Shown piece by piece: positions 1-11,648 of a stretch of DNA of 64,000 bases. Source of the stretch: Dipteris shenzhenensis (lineage: Eukaryota > Polypodiophyta > Polypodiopsida > Gleicheniales); assembly GCA_047967505.1 (NCBI GenBank), contig CM106541.1. One strand, given 5' to 3'. Below the pieces are notes generated by a model that was not told the origin of the DNA, ran no database searches, and worked only from the letters and a program-made list of their open reading frames with translations. Each line of letters starts with the position of its first letter. The stretch's first letter is position 1. Both the position numbers and the translations under genes were made by a program.

Positions 1-244
1 CATGAAGTGTTTTGAGAAGTGGTAAATGTGTCCATAGGACGATAAAACCATTTTGAAATATTTGGAGTATATGACCATGCAAATCTAATACTATCACAAA
101 TATGTATTCCTTAGAGAGATCAAAACATTTAATCACTTCCAAAAGACCCGTTTGGGTGTAATAAACTCAAAAACTTTTGAGGAAAAACATACATGGATAA
201 ACCTTTTGGAGATCTTTCTCTCCACAAAAAGTGTCCTCATACCA

Positions 245-1482
245 TTAACCTGGGTAGTCAACGATTGTAGATTTGTTTGGCAATGTCTGAAGCATCACTG
301 TATCTCTTGGCTCCACACATGGGGCACTTGGAGGAATTGGAAGTTGAGGACCATGTGGAGTGGAGAACCTTGATTTCTTAAATGATCCCTTGGAGGACTC
401 GATGGCGAGGTTAGGTTTCAGGATTTGTTCAACAATGAGAGCAAGAGGAGTGTGGCTGATTTTTGGTAGGAGAGGGGAACTCGGGGTGGAATGTGTCAAG
501 TTACGAGCTCCTTCAAGTAGTTGTTCTTGAAACAGGTAGTAGGCAATCAAACTTGTCCTAGCTTCAAGAGGGAAAGAAGCAATCCAAGCTATAAAAGCAT
601 AAAATTGACCTTTCGGGGTTTCAAGCCTAAAAATGTAGGGCTTGTGTATGTTCCAAAGGGTTTTGATGTATTTCTTGCCTGATTTCTCCGGAGGGATAGC
701 TTTGGTACGGAAGTATACGTTAGGGCTTGAACATTAGGATTGGTCAAAGGTTTGGAGAGAAAACAAGGGGAGGGTAAAATTAAGGTCAGCTGAGAGGAAA
801 TGTTTGCCTTGCTAGACAGATATCTTGCATTGGTCAACTGCTTCAGAGACAGACTACATAAGGTAATAAGGAAATCAAAGGTGAAGGGAGCTTGGTGGTT
901 AACAGTTTCAAAGGCCCAGAGTTTGTGAATGAGACCACTAGAATCCAACTCAAGTTGTCTAGGGGGAAGGAGAGGAATGAAGGAAGCAAACTCAGAAAGA
1001 GGGTTGTCAAAAGAATTTTCAGAGGGGGCAAAGTTTTGGGTTAGGCTTGCTAAGGCTTCTTTCTCAACTGGATCAAGTCCATCAACATCAACCAAAGGAT
1101 TCAAGGGAATACAGGCAATTTGGGCAGGTAAGGGAATCAAGGGTAAGTTATTTACCAGTAAGAGTTTGTTCACAATGGCTGGGAGAGCCTTGTGGTAGAA
1201 CTCTAAATCTTGCTCATCGGAAGTGTTAACGTCGATGAGCTGCCGCAAAAACGAACCAAAAGCTGCATTGGCGGTGTGTGGATCCTTTCAAAAAGTTTTG
1301 AGTAATTGCAGCCAGTCATTAATAGAAGCAATACCAATAGCAGAAGGAGTGTCCTTTCTCTTTGCTTCTTCCTCAAATTTGATCAACTTTTGATGGAATC
1401 CACTATTTGAAAAACATGCAAGTATAGTCCGAATGTCTTGGGCTGGAGGGGAACAAATGTCATCTTTGAATCCAAGTTTCAA
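245..1482 (-). pseudogene. Unrecognised minus-strand coding remnants
   Basis: Three minus-strand open frames lie head to tail: 1482-1288 (64 aa), 1248-589 (219 aa) and 550-245 (101 aa), in different frames. The central one is a plausible protein without low-complexity bias, rich in Leu and Pro, and starts near MRQLIDVNTSDEQDLEFYHK. I do not recognise any domain. The frames may be exons of one gene, or one transposon-derived gene broken by indels; the short gaps between them favour breakage. No neighbour gives a functional clue. Function unknown. Confidence 0.35.
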
Positions 1483-2580
1483 TAAGAAATCATTCCAGCA
1501 ATCCTGTTACGCATGTAAAAAAGTTGAGTTATGCAAAAAATAGTTGTTCTTGCCTAACTTGATAAATGTTTTAATGAGCAACGTGGCACGTGACATGGAA
1601 AATGTGGTAGTCCAACCAAGGATTACCAACATGATCCATGGTTAATACGGCCAAAGGTTAACAAGGTTTGGGTGTGTGTGTGTGTTAAAAAAAAAGAAAC
1701 CTCGAAACAACACGGCACACGATGCTCAGAAAAGGGTGAAAAATCTTTATTTTAAAAAATTATTTTATATATGGATATTTATAAGTACAAAGTGTCGAAT
1801 CCATCTAGTAATCTCCACTCTGAGGTTGGGGTCCACTTACCTACCACCATCCAAACAAAACAATCTGTTAGAACATCATAGTTTCGTGAGGGAAGACAGG
1901 TAATGCCTATAAACCCCAGCTTGTTATCGCTTATACCAAAGAGCAAGACACCTACCAGAATTCTGAAATGAAAACAATATGTAGTATCAACACATTAGAA
2001 AGTACAAAAAGGGGGATCCTGTTCCTTTACTAGAGATAATTAGCTTCTCATCTTTAAAAGGAGTAACAAGGGGGCATCACACCCTTATGACTAGAACTTT
2101 TTTTTTTAAAAATGCTTTAATTAAAAATTATTTTGCCAGTAGGAAGAACATATATCTCATATAGGACCAAAAGAATAGTTTAAGCAAAGAAATGATTAAC
2201 TTGGTAAGTAAAAATTGGGAGTATTGTTAAGACATTAGGCATATTGAATAAAGTGTCCTATGGTACTTGTAAAAAAGACCCTATCTAGGCACCTAAAATG
2301 ACCTAGAAAATATTAAATTGAAAAGAGGAAACTACTAAGCAAGTAATTACGAAACATAAACTCAGTAATAGTCCATGAAGCCCTGGTAATCATTGATATT
2401 GTATTCAAATAATCCATGGGGGTCTATTTCAAGTTCGCCACGTTAAAAAATTATTTTGCTATAGAAAAAGAGGTAAGGAACAAGGCCTAACCATGATATT
2501 CTTAGAAATTAAACCCATAGTTAGGGTACATGCTTTAAAATATTTCAAAGTAGGAAGCATTAAATAACTAATTAAGACAT
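1483..2580. other. AT-rich spacer without recognised gene
   Basis: Nothing codes convincingly here on either strand. The DNA is AT-rich with scattered poly-A and poly-T runs. One short open frame around 1676-1903 begins in a GT repeat and shows no protein-like composition. Confidence 0.5.
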
Positions 2581-3845
2581 AGTTATTAATTTAAAAGAAA
2601 AAAGAAAAAGAAAAGAAAAGAAAAAAGGGGTTTAAAACGGTTTTAACTAAAAAAAAGGGGGGGGTTTTGCTTTTAAAAGAACGAGGTAGATAGAGAGGGG
2701 GGAATTTTAGAAATTAAGGAATAAAAAAAGGATAGGGGGGGGGGGGCGTCGCTGGGGACAAGGGAGGGTGGAAGAGGAGAGGGGATGTGGGGGTGACATG
2801 TATGTTAATAAAAATGGAAAAGAAAGGGTTTTTTTTTTTTTTTACTTTGAAAAACCTGAGCAGCCATGTAGTCCGGACGTCGAGGCAAATAGTATTCTTG
2901 GCGCAATAGTGAGCAGCAATACAATCCGCAAGGTCGTGTCAAGTAATGAAGGGAGAGGTCACGTAATATGAAGTACGGGAGGGAGGCGAAATGATCGGGG
3001 AGGCGAGGTAGCACAGGAGTAGGGAGTTGGGAGCACAGTTCTGAGAATAAAGAGCATAGAGCAGTGGGCAGTGCAGTGTAGTACGCAGAGATTTAAAGGC
3101 TTAGTACTTGCGGAGAGTAGGGAGTAGGATTGCAAGAGCGTAGCGCAGCAGGTAGAGACTAAGTAAGGGCTTAGTTAGTGGGGTGAGAGGAGGGTAGCAT
3201 AGGTACTCTTATAGGCTAAGTAGTCGGGTAGTCGAGCATGTAGGTAGGCTTTAGGTGAAATCAATGTATTAGGGAGGCAGGCAAGTAGGCAGCTCTAGGG
3301 AAAGTATTAATGTGCGTGCCAAGTGGGAGAAATTGCAGCGGGCGAGGGGGGGTCTGAGGGGGGGTTTAATAAATATTCTACAGAGGCGGGTAGTTTAGGT
3401 GGCTCTAGGGAAATCCTTAATCTGAGTGCCATCATTTGGAGAAAAGATAGAGGATTTTAAAATGCAGTGGGAGGAAGGGTTTGGTTCTTTCTTTTGAAAT
3501 AATTAGAAATTTTAAATTTAAAAAAAAAGGGGGGAAGTAAAGGAAAGATAAATTAGGACAAGATAACTAATTAAATGAAAATATAGGAAAATTTAAAAAA
3601 AAGTTTAAATAGGAAATATATTTTTTAAAAAGGGTTAAAAGAGAAAAAAAAAGGGGGGGTTTTTTAAAAAAAATACATAAAATATTTCTAAAGGAAAGTA
3701 TGGGGGGATCTTTTTTTGGTTGGTTATCACAACAACTATGAAAGGGACGTAATGGGAATTTTCAAAGGAGGTACAAGAAAAAATCGGGGGGGGTTTCTTA
3801 ACAAAATAAGGGAAGTGTGTGTGAAAAAAAAATTCAACAAGTAGG
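2581..3845. repeat. Purine-rich low-complexity tract
   Basis: The + strand is dominated by A and G, with many A, G and T homopolymers (for example G runs near 2660, 2737, 3350, 3650 and 3790). No coding frame is supported. Such tracts mutate quickly and are error-prone in sequencing. Confidence 0.6.
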
Positions 3846-3846
3846 G

Positions 3847-3848
<2 letters not shown>

Positions 3849-3928
<80 letters not shown>
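3849..3928. repeat. Compound (GT)n(GA)n microsatellite
   Basis: About 18 GT units run directly into about 20 GA units. It is a plain compound dinucleotide repeat. Confidence 0.95.
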
Positions 3929-3931
<3 letters not shown>

Positions 3932-4602
3932 TTAATCCCAACTCAAACCTAAAATCTTAGGTCACCTATTACCTTGGAATTCTTTCACTATTTGGTCACA
4001 AGGTTTGCTTGCAAGGATGGAAGTACAAAAGTATGGTTGGTAGTAAGTACAAGCAAGGCATGCAACTTGCAAGCTTGTGATTTGAGGCTTCAATAAGAGT
4101 GACAACAATTTGTATTAATGTGTGGAAAAGTGTGAAGAGAGTTAATGGAGTGAGGCATAGATGGATGCATTTGGGACCACCAGAAAAATGGATCTGTGCA
4201 AAGCTTCTAGTACAGGGTGGCATAGCCACTACAGACCATACTAAGGTAGATACAAATTGTCTTGCAAGGGGAGTGGGCGAAGGGTAAAAGCACAAGTAAT
4301 AACTTGGCTTTTAATACTATGGGCCCCAACCTAAACCACCCTTGAATTAAATTTACCATTTCCAAAAGAGACTTTCACCCTAGAAATAGCCTCACCCTCC
4401 TTAAGACATATGACCATGGTTCAATAAAATAAAGGCAATGTGTATATAGTGTCATAGGAGTAGAGAAGAGTTTCACTATGACAAGATAAGAAAACGCTTA
4501 AAATGTGTGACAATGAAAGAAATGGGGCATCGGTCCATGATTTGGGAAGACTTAGTGAGGCAATATGTAATATAGTAATAGAGGGCGTTCGTGTAGGTCC
4601 CT
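3929..4602. other. Spacer without recognised gene
   Basis: Short frames of about 100 aa or less occur on both strands (for example minus 4295-3996), but none has family signatures. I see no supported gene. Confidence 0.4.
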
Positions 4603-4675
4603 ATGCCTTTGAAATCCCAAGGGTGAGGGCATCTTATCAGGTGGAGCCTTTCAAATCCCAAGGGTGAGGGCATGT
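4603..4675. repeat. Two-copy ~44-bp direct repeat
   Basis: The string AAATCCCAAGGGTGAGGGCAT occurs twice about 44 bp apart, each time after a CCTTT-type lead. It lies 0.6 kb upstream of the arogenate dehydratase body. Its role, if any, is unknown. Confidence 0.7.
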
Positions 4676-5254
4676 GTAATCAAGTAAGCTTGATGCAAGG
4701 GGTTGTTGGTTCTTCTTTTGTAAGTGTTTTTTTGTGTGGAAGCAAAGGAGTCTTGTGCTAGGGGTCCACCCCCAAGAACGACTTGGAGTGCCTAACGAGA
4801 AAGGCGGCTCTAAAAAACAAAACAAAACGTCACACACACACACACGCATGGCTATCTGGGCGACACACCCGCCCATGGCCTATGCTAAGAGTCTTCTCGA
4901 GGGATTCAAACCTTGAAGAGAAAGAGTCTTATAGACGAGGCCTTGAATCAAAATCAAGGTGGGTTCCTACATAGTTTGAGTGGAGGTTTGAAGGAGGCAC
5001 AAAAAACTCGGGCAAAGAAAACATTCACAAAGACACGACTCTTTATTCAACACAAGTTCTCAAAGCTTGACTGTTCTACAAAAGCTTTTTGCTACGTCTT
5101 ACTTCACTCTGCTTACTCTTTGCTTTCATGGGTTCCCTCCCTCTTCTCCTCCTCCATCTCCCCTCTTTCCTCCGTCGCTTTTCCCTACCACCCTTCCCTC
5201 TCCTTCTGCAGGAACAGCGCTTGTGCCACCATTGATGCCCACGATGTCGCTTGC
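4676..5254 (+). other. Upstream region of arogenate dehydratase
   Basis: The dehydratase frame stays open upstream to about 4913 but contains no ATG before 5255. Its last ~45 codons (5120-5254) are Ser/Pro/Phe-rich, like a plastid transit peptide. A long pyrimidine tract (about 5135-5208) ends in CTGCAG, with the G at 5211, which looks like a 3' splice site. An upstream exon may therefore supply the true start and transit peptide. An ATG at 5129 opens a different frame with a hydrophobic Leu-rich peptide and stops soon after. Confidence 0.4.
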
Positions 5255-6271
5255 ATGGAAAAACTCGACCTCGTACCTCTCCATGATAGCCTCCTTCCCA
5301 AATATGTCAACCTTCCCCGTCCCCTCTCCATCTCTGATCTCTCCCCTTCCCCTATGCATGGTTCTACCCTTCGCGTTGCCTTTCAGGGTAACCTCGGTGC
5401 TTACACTGATGCAGCAGCCTGTAAAGCTTACCCCCACTTCGAGCCCATCCCCTGTGAGCACTTCGAGGCTGCGTTTCAAGCTGTGGAGCTCTGGCTTGCC
5501 GATCGTGCTGTTCTGCCCGTGGAGAGTTCTGTGGGAGGTAGCATTCACCGGAATTACGATCTGCTTCTCCGCCATCGCTTGCATATCGTTGGCGAGGTCC
5601 AACTCCCCATGCACCATTGCCTCCTCGCAATGCCTGGGGTCTGCAAGGCGGAGCTGCGACACGTCATTAGTCATCCGCAAGCGCTCGCTCAGTGCGAGCT
5701 CAGTTTGATGCGCTTGGGGCTCTATGTAGCTTGCAACGCCGTGGATGATACCGCAGGGGCAGCTCAATACATCCTTGACAACAATCTGAGGGACACTGCA
5801 GCCATCGCTAGTCTGCGAGCGGCTGAGATCTACGGCATGAACGTGCTGGCCGATGGCATACAGGACGACTGCGAAAACGTAACGCGCTTCGTGATGCTAG
5901 CAAGAGAACCCATCATGCCCAGGGTCGACCGGCCGTTCAAGACCAGCATCGTTTTCGCAAACGAAGAAGCCACAGGCTCTCTTTTCAAGGTGCTGTCGGC
6001 GTTCGCCTTCCGAAACATAAATCTTATAAAGATAGAAAGCCGGCCTCAGAGGGAGCAGCCTCTTCGTATTGTGGACAGCACCAACAGGGGGGAAGCCAAG
6101 TACTTCGAATACTTGTTCTACATAGATTTTGAAGCTTCTATGGCTGATCCTAGAGCTCAAAACGCGCTTTCCGAACTGCAGGAGTTCACGAGTTTCGTGA
6201 GGGTGCTGGGTAGTTATCCCATGGACATGACCCCTCTGGTGTGGCCTCCTCCGTTGTACGATTTCTTCTAG
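5255..6271 (+). CDS. ADT: Arogenate/prephenate dehydratase (plant ADT), plastid Phe biosynthesis
   Basis: Plant arogenate dehydratase converts arogenate (or prephenate) to phenylalanine (or phenylpyruvate), the last step of Phe synthesis in plastids. From the first in-frame ATG the product is 338 aa with no intron. The PDT catalytic domain spans about residues 38-220. It has [12 protein letters not shown] near 40, a PVESS motif (most relatives have PVENS), [20 protein letters not shown], and the catalytic TRF at about 210-212. A C-terminal ACT domain (about 228-318) carries the Phe-binding ESRP at 261-264. The end (GSYPMDMTP) is typical of plant ADTs. Plant ADTs have an N-terminal transit peptide. 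Here only 36 residues precede the domain, so the true start may lie upstream of 5212 via splicing. Sequence alone does not settle arogenate versus prephenate preference. The body has no internal stop and looks functional. Its GC content is clearly higher than the flanks. Confidence 0.93.
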   Translation: MEKLDLVPLHDSLLPKYVNLPRPLSISDLSPSPMHGSTLRVAFQGNLGAYTDAAACKAYPHFEPIPCEHFEAAFQAVELWLADRAVLPVESSVGGSIHRNYDLLLRHRLHIVGEVQLPMHHCLLAMPGVCKAELRHVISHPQALAQCELSLMRLGLYVACNAVDDTAGAAQYILDNNLRDTAAIASLRAAEIYGMNVLADGIQDDCENVTRFVMLAREPIMPRVDRPFKTSIVFANEEATGSLFKVLSAFAFRNINLIKIESRPQREQPLRIVDSTNRGEAKYFEYLFYIDFEASMADPRAQNALSELQEFTSFVRVLGSYPMDMTPLVWPPPLYDFF

Positions 6272-7238
6272 CCTAAGCATGCAACTCATATTAAGCGCAT
6301 GTGCTCTCGTAGCAGACGCTATGTAGACTTCGACATCTCCATTGTCTAAGAACTACAGATGTAACTAGAATGTGTTTCAGCAGTTTGATTTGAAAAACCG
6401 AGGTTTAATGTCACATGAATGGCACAATTTGAGAATTAACCTTGAATTTTTTTTAAAGAAGGTTTCATGAATTGCAAGTGTTACTATAACAAAATGAACA
6501 TTAGTTTAATGTGACATTCAATAGACCATAAGGTATTTGAATTGCCACTGAAAATTTTGCAAATTTCTAAATTGTAAAACAAGGCTCTACCTTACAGCTC
6601 ATGATTCATGAGCCATGAGTCATACCATGAGGTGTGCCATGTCATGAGTTATAGGATGGGGTGTATCGTGTGGGCCATGGCTTTCGAGAATCCACTGGAA
6701 TGTGGGACTTAATGAAAGATTTCAATGAAAATGCCTTGGATTCCAAGCGGTTGCGAGCCTACCACCAAATCAAGCCCCAAATGGCAAAAAATCAGCCTCA
6801 AGTAAGTATTTCCTTCAATTCGAAGTAAGTGCTAACCAACTCGCCCCTACTTCCAACTACCCACAACTCCCTTCTACTTACCACAAGTTTGCAGTAGCAT
6901 TCATCTTGCTACTGCTCTTGACTCCTCCTCTGTTCCATCCATCCCCCATCCATCCTCTTGCTCCTCCTCTTGAGTAGATGTTATGCCCATCTTCAAGCCC
7001 AAATCAAGAGCTATGTTGTGGAGTTCTCTGTTGTCTATTGCAAAGCCATTTGGGTGTGTTGCCTTCCCATCTGTTCATTCGAAGAGTGTTTTCCCAATAG
7101 TTTCCTTGGTGTGCCATGATTTCTTCCAACGCTTCCATGTCATTTTCTTCCAATGTTGCATGGTGCAAGGGGACAGGGTTTTGGGTTGAAGCCATAAGAC
7201 CACGCAAGCGACTTGTAGGTGGTTATTGGAATTTGTGT
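6272..7238. other. 3' flank of ADT and spacer
   Basis: AT-rich sequence follows the ADT stop and probably includes its 3' UTR. I could not place a poly-A site. No further gene is supported up to the next microsatellite. Confidence 0.4.
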
Positions 7239-7284
7239 TCTCTCTCTCTCTCTCTCTCTCATGTGTGTGTGTGTGTGTGTGTGT
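7239..7284. repeat. Compound (CT)n(GT)n microsatellite
   Basis: About 11 CT units are followed by about 11 GT units. Open frames crossing it on either strand are artefacts of the repeat. Confidence 0.95.
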
Positions 7285-8600
7285 TTCTATTGGAGATCTA
7301 TGTATGCTCTTCATTTGGCCCTTGGAAAACAACACACCCATCTCCATGGCTTGAATATTATAAGTCGAGTGCAACAAAGAAAGAATGTGCATCCATGTAG
7401 TGGGTAGGTCCTAAATTACATGACAATGTTGGACAAAGAGACAAAAAGAGAAACCAAGAATGTCCTTAGATTGTGCATGTAGTGATTGCATGTGATTTCT
7501 ATGTGCTAGCATTAAATTAAGGATAAAGGGTTTTGGTACTTACTTAGGGAGATTGAAATGTTCTAAAAAGTTGGGATTGTGGTACTAACTCAAGTTTAAG
7601 CAAAAATCAATCCAACTTTGATCTAAGTTTGTCAACACCCGGGATCGTTGTTGTCATGTTTGCACATCATCATTAATGTCATAAATTGAGTTTGGAACAG
7701 AGATTATGTCTTAGCTAGGATCTCGATTACGCAAACAACCCAAAAGACAATCTTTCTGTGATGAGCATTATGCAACAAGCCAATAAATGGAAGGCACACT
7801 TTTTTTAATTTGTTAACTTTTACCCCCAAGCTGAGCTGGCTTTTATGTAAGGGATGGTCACACCCAGAATGATAGACCATCATACAAAACTTGGCCAACT
7901 AAGTTTGGGTTCAGACTACCTACTAGCCATTCTCCAAAAGGTGGCATGACTGGCTACCATCTTAGTTCCAATAGGATTCCCGTCACGAGCCCAAACACTG
8001 ACATAAAAGATTTATGTTCTACCCATGAAGGCCGCCCACCCCCAACTCTGCCAACCGCTACAAGAATGGTGTGAATCCATAGAGAAAGCAATGAGGCACA
8101 AATGTAAAGCTTTATTCAAAGAGTGGTTACATATATAGGCAACTGCCTCCATGTTGGTAGATCCCAGATCCACAATCATCTCCATGATTATCTCAATCAG
8201 TCACTTCCTATGATCACTCACACATCACACCAACCTGACACACCTAACTGATGAGTCACTAGAACCTTCTAGCACACCTGCACTCACACACTCCTTGCAT
8301 AGGACTCCAAGCCCATAGGCACAGACACACACACATCAATTTGCCCCTTCATTCCTCCCCCCCAAATTGATGACCTCATCCCTCAACAGTAGTACATGGG
8401 ATGCTCAATGGCTTGCCCACCATCATGTGGCAACACACATGGCCCCAACCTGTGACTCACTCTTAGGATTCTTGGTTTACAACTGGGAGATAGACAATGA
8501 CTATGTATGAAAAGCCCAATGAGTCCAACAAGGAAAAAATCTCAAAAGACTAACAATCATTTAAGGATGGACTATCCATGGCAGAGAACCATTATTGACC
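7285..8600. other. Spacer, possibly decayed Copia downstream region
   Basis: No protein signature is visible. A CA-rich stretch (about 8220-8340) and a Pro-rich block lie here. The segment is downstream of a minus-strand Copia gag, so it may be eroded pol or LTR, but nothing proves this. Confidence 0.3.
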
Positions 8601-8769
8601 TCACACACACACATAAAGTTCTTAGAAAACATATGGATCCTCACCCTTGTCAGAATTGACTTGGGTGTTGTAAGCAGTGAGAGTTTTGACATTCTCTGTA
8701 GATTGGCTGAACATCTCTTCTTGGCATAACATTCCTTTTCAAAGTGTCCAGCTTTGCCACAAAAGTTAC
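8601..8769 (-). pseudogene. Copia gag, zinc-knuckle half (left of insertion)
   Basis: Reading leftward from 8769, the minus strand encodes a CCHC zinc knuckle (CX2CX4HX4C, containing CNFCGKAGH), then a basic stretch. After a frameshift comes an acidic DPYVF-type segment. This is the order at the end of Copia gag. The reading frame is cut exactly at the TIR junction. Its N-terminal partner lies at 18157-18540 on the same strand, 9.4 kb away. Confidence 0.75.
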
Positions 8770-9052
8770 ACTTAACACACTATTCAAAATTTTTGAACTT
8801 GTGTAAAGTCCAATTTGAGAAATGGACTAAAAAACAGTCCAAAAATTTTGAATATACTAGTAATGTTGTTTTTTGAACTAGATTTGGCATAACATTCCTT
8901 TTCAAAGTGTCCAGGTTTGCCACAAAAGTTACACTTAACACACTATTCAAAATTTTTGGACTCGTGTAAAGTCCAATTTGAGAAATGGACTAAAAAACAA
9001 TCCAAAAATTTTGAATATAGTAGTAATGTTGTTTTTTGAACTAGATTTGACA
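8721..9052. repeat. 163-bp tandem duplication spanning the left insertion junction
   Basis: The block starting TTGGCATAACATTCC at 8721 recurs at 8884 with only a few substitutions. Each copy holds about 50 bp of Copia gag plus about 113 bp of the transposon's left end. The duplication therefore arose after insertion and creates two left TIRs (8774 and 8937). Confidence 0.9.
8774..8799 (+). repeat. Left terminal inverted repeat (outer copy)
   Basis: The first bases are AACACACTATTCAAAATTTT. It is paired with 18127-18152. An inner copy from the junction duplication starts at 8937. Just inside, an inverted copy of the same motif (about 8837-8855) could make this end fold back on itself. Confidence 0.8.
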
Positions 9053-9114
9053 ACTCAAAACAAAAGATTTGGTGATTAAGTACTAAGAACATCAATGCAT
9101 AACCAAATCTCTTA

Positions 9115-9350
9115 CAAAGGTGGTCTACATAAACATCTTCATAACTTCTTATGAATTGAGTTACTATCACCTAAGAACACCAATAGATGACCAATTCTCT
9201 TTAAAAGGTGGTGTAAATAAACACTCTTATGTATAAGTGGTATGCACACACCTTTATGACCATTTCTTTTAGAAAGGTGGTGTACATAAACCCCTTAGAA
9301 AGGTAGTGTACATAAATCCTTTTATGTGTAAGTGGTGTACATATACACCT
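9115..9350. repeat. Left subterminal GGTGTA repeats
   Basis: Several degenerate copies of GGTGGTGTACATAAAC occur (about 9118, 9207, 9274, 9299 and 9332). The last forms the palindrome GGTGTACATATACACC at 9334-9349. The same GGTGTA-N4-TACACC architecture recurs near the right end, which suggests transposase-binding repeats (inference). Confidence 0.65.
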
Positions 9351-9516
9351 CACTTTGTATTAAAAAACACCCTTAACTATAAAAATAGATTGACATAAAG
9401 TTTAAAATACACCATTAAGTATAAAATAGACCTCATAAATAATCTTTATACACAATAATGAGAGTAAAGAAATAAAAAAAGATTCGCTTTATATAGAAGT
9501 TCAAAACTTGCGAAGT

Positions 9517-11648
9517 TCAAAAATTGTGATTACAAAGCCGACAGCCATCATGTTCCTCAATATCAATGTCCTCAATGCCAGGCCCTTGACTACCAGGGTC
9601 CTGACTAATAGGCTCACTACCAATGTCCTCAATGCACCCTTGACTACCAAGTTCTTGACTAATAGGTTGCTCTAAGACTGGAGTCTCAGTAGCAAAGTCC
9701 TCAGTAGTTTGTTCTTCAGTTCCAATCACCTGACTAGTAGGCTTGCTTGATCCACTTGTGTGTCCTTCACCCAAGATCAAGGGTGCCTTTCTCACTTTTA
9801 ATTTCAAGGAAAGTGCTTCCACCTCTTTAGCCTTACCTTTTCCTACGACGTGTTGTACTACTACTTCTTGGTGCCGCGGGCCTTCTCGTATGATGAGTGG
9901 AACCTCCTTGACTCTAGTTAACAATTGATCACCCTTATTCTTTGTGCAGATTTCTTCTTGGTGTAAGTCATTGGATTCAGAGCTTTCATCCTCATTATCA
10001 CCCTTAGACTCCCTACCCTCGTCTTCGACATTTTCCTCACTACCCTCTTCTTTGACATTTTCCTCTTCAAAGAAGGTAGTGCAGCTGTAATATGTGTCAA
10101 AGAACTCAATCTGATGGGGGGTATCAATGACATTTACATTTCTACCTTGGCGTAGCAATTTCTCAGCAGCAAAACCCATTCGATACAATGCTACTTCCCA
10201 TCCATCATTCAGTAAATTCTTTGTCATCTCTAGTATCACATCAGGATGCATCGGCTTTCTATAATACACCATTGTTGCATCAAGCTTAACCTTATTGTCC
10301 TCAAAGTAATGAAGCTTGAGAGTCCTTAAAGGGATTTTGATTAGATTGCCACCACCCTTGCATAAGAAGCACATCAAGAAAGGCTACAAGACTTGAATAG
10401 CAGTGCCTTCCAAGACAATCATATGATTGCATAGGACTATACCATGGTATACTTTTGAAAGTAAATACCCAAATGCAGATGTCAAACTTGCATACAAGGC
10501 ATCCCTTTGTGATTTTGTCACGAACAGGACCAACGTTGATCTTTTCTTATCTGCCATAGGACCTTCTATGATAAACCACACAAGTTCAACTATTTGTGAC
10601 ACTGCAAGGTCTTGCAATTCATCTATGAAAAATATACATGTCTTCTCCCAAGAATGACTGCTCATTGTTATGAAATGCTATGTATCAATGCCATTGATGT
10701 GTGTAAAATTTGTATCATTCTCTGATAGCAAGATATCATAGGAGAAGCTGAATGGAGAACCATCATGTAAACCACCAATTGCTCTACTTGGGTAGTGGAC
10801 TGCAAAGCCTTTTTCTTGATGTCCATATATTCTATCTCAACAACCTTTGGCATTTTAGCTCTTAGATCCTTTGTTGGTGTGGCATTTGCATCCATTGAAG
10901 CCAACCACTTTCTAGCCCATGTCTTAATCAAGGAGTTGACCTAGGCTAAGTGCTTTCTTCTTATCCACATCAATTGAATTACCAGCTAACTCATCATCAT
11001 ATTTCAATAAAAACAATAGTGCCGAGAGAGCAGCCTCACTTTGAATCATTCAGGTGACCACTTCATCCAAGTTGCTATGCTTGCTCTTCTTTCCAAAGAA
11101 GCAGTCACTGCTTAGGATCTTCTTGCATATTTCTTCTGTTATTGCATTTGGAACAAACCTTTATACTCTCCACCAAATAATAGAATCGGTTTCATTATTT
11201 CTTTCCTCTGAGTTGCAGTGCGCTCTGGTGCCTCAAAGGATATCTTTCCTATTTCATATGCTTGGCAAACATCCACGATGCTCTGAAACATTGAGTCCTC
11301 GCGGAAGACAATGCAAGTAACATCTCTGTATCTTGCAATGGCGGTGTTCAGATCCTTTGCCTCAACCTTATTACTTGGTACGCCTTGCGTATTGCTTACA
11401 ACACCTTTCAAGCATCTATAGAACCGAGTCCTCTTTGCCATGTACTCGAATGTAGGTTTCCTGCCCTTCACTGTTTGTGGCTTTCCACAGCCCACCCATA
11501 ACTCCCTTGCCTTTATTAGGATCTCAGAAAGAGAAGAGCTTTTTTTCAACCTAAATGGAGCAGAATTCAGCCTTTCTGATTCTAGAATGTACTTCGAGTC
11601 ATCCTTAAATATGCATACATGACAAATGACCCGTTGAAACTTTTCCAT
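9517..11648 (-). pseudogene. Unrecognised transposon-borne gene block, broken
   Basis: Minus-strand coding runs from 11648 to 9517 in pieces: 11648-11139 (169 aa), 10931-10668, 10665-10384 (93 aa) and 10377-9517 (286 aa). Stops and frame changes separate them, although some breaks could be introns. The first piece is a mixed alpha/beta-like sequence. The last begins with a compact domain (FLCKGGGNLIKIPL onward) and continues into a long acidic Glu/Asp/Ser tail with repeated Pro-Ile-Ser-Gln-type segments near the C terminus. I recognise no family. It is transcribed away from the central palindrome, divergent from the transposase relic, so it may be the element's second protein. Confidence 0.5.

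Noticed and set aside
5126-5767. 213-aa minus-strand frame across the arogenate dehydratase
   Set aside because: It is the antisense shadow of a GC-rich conserved gene and has no domain of its own.
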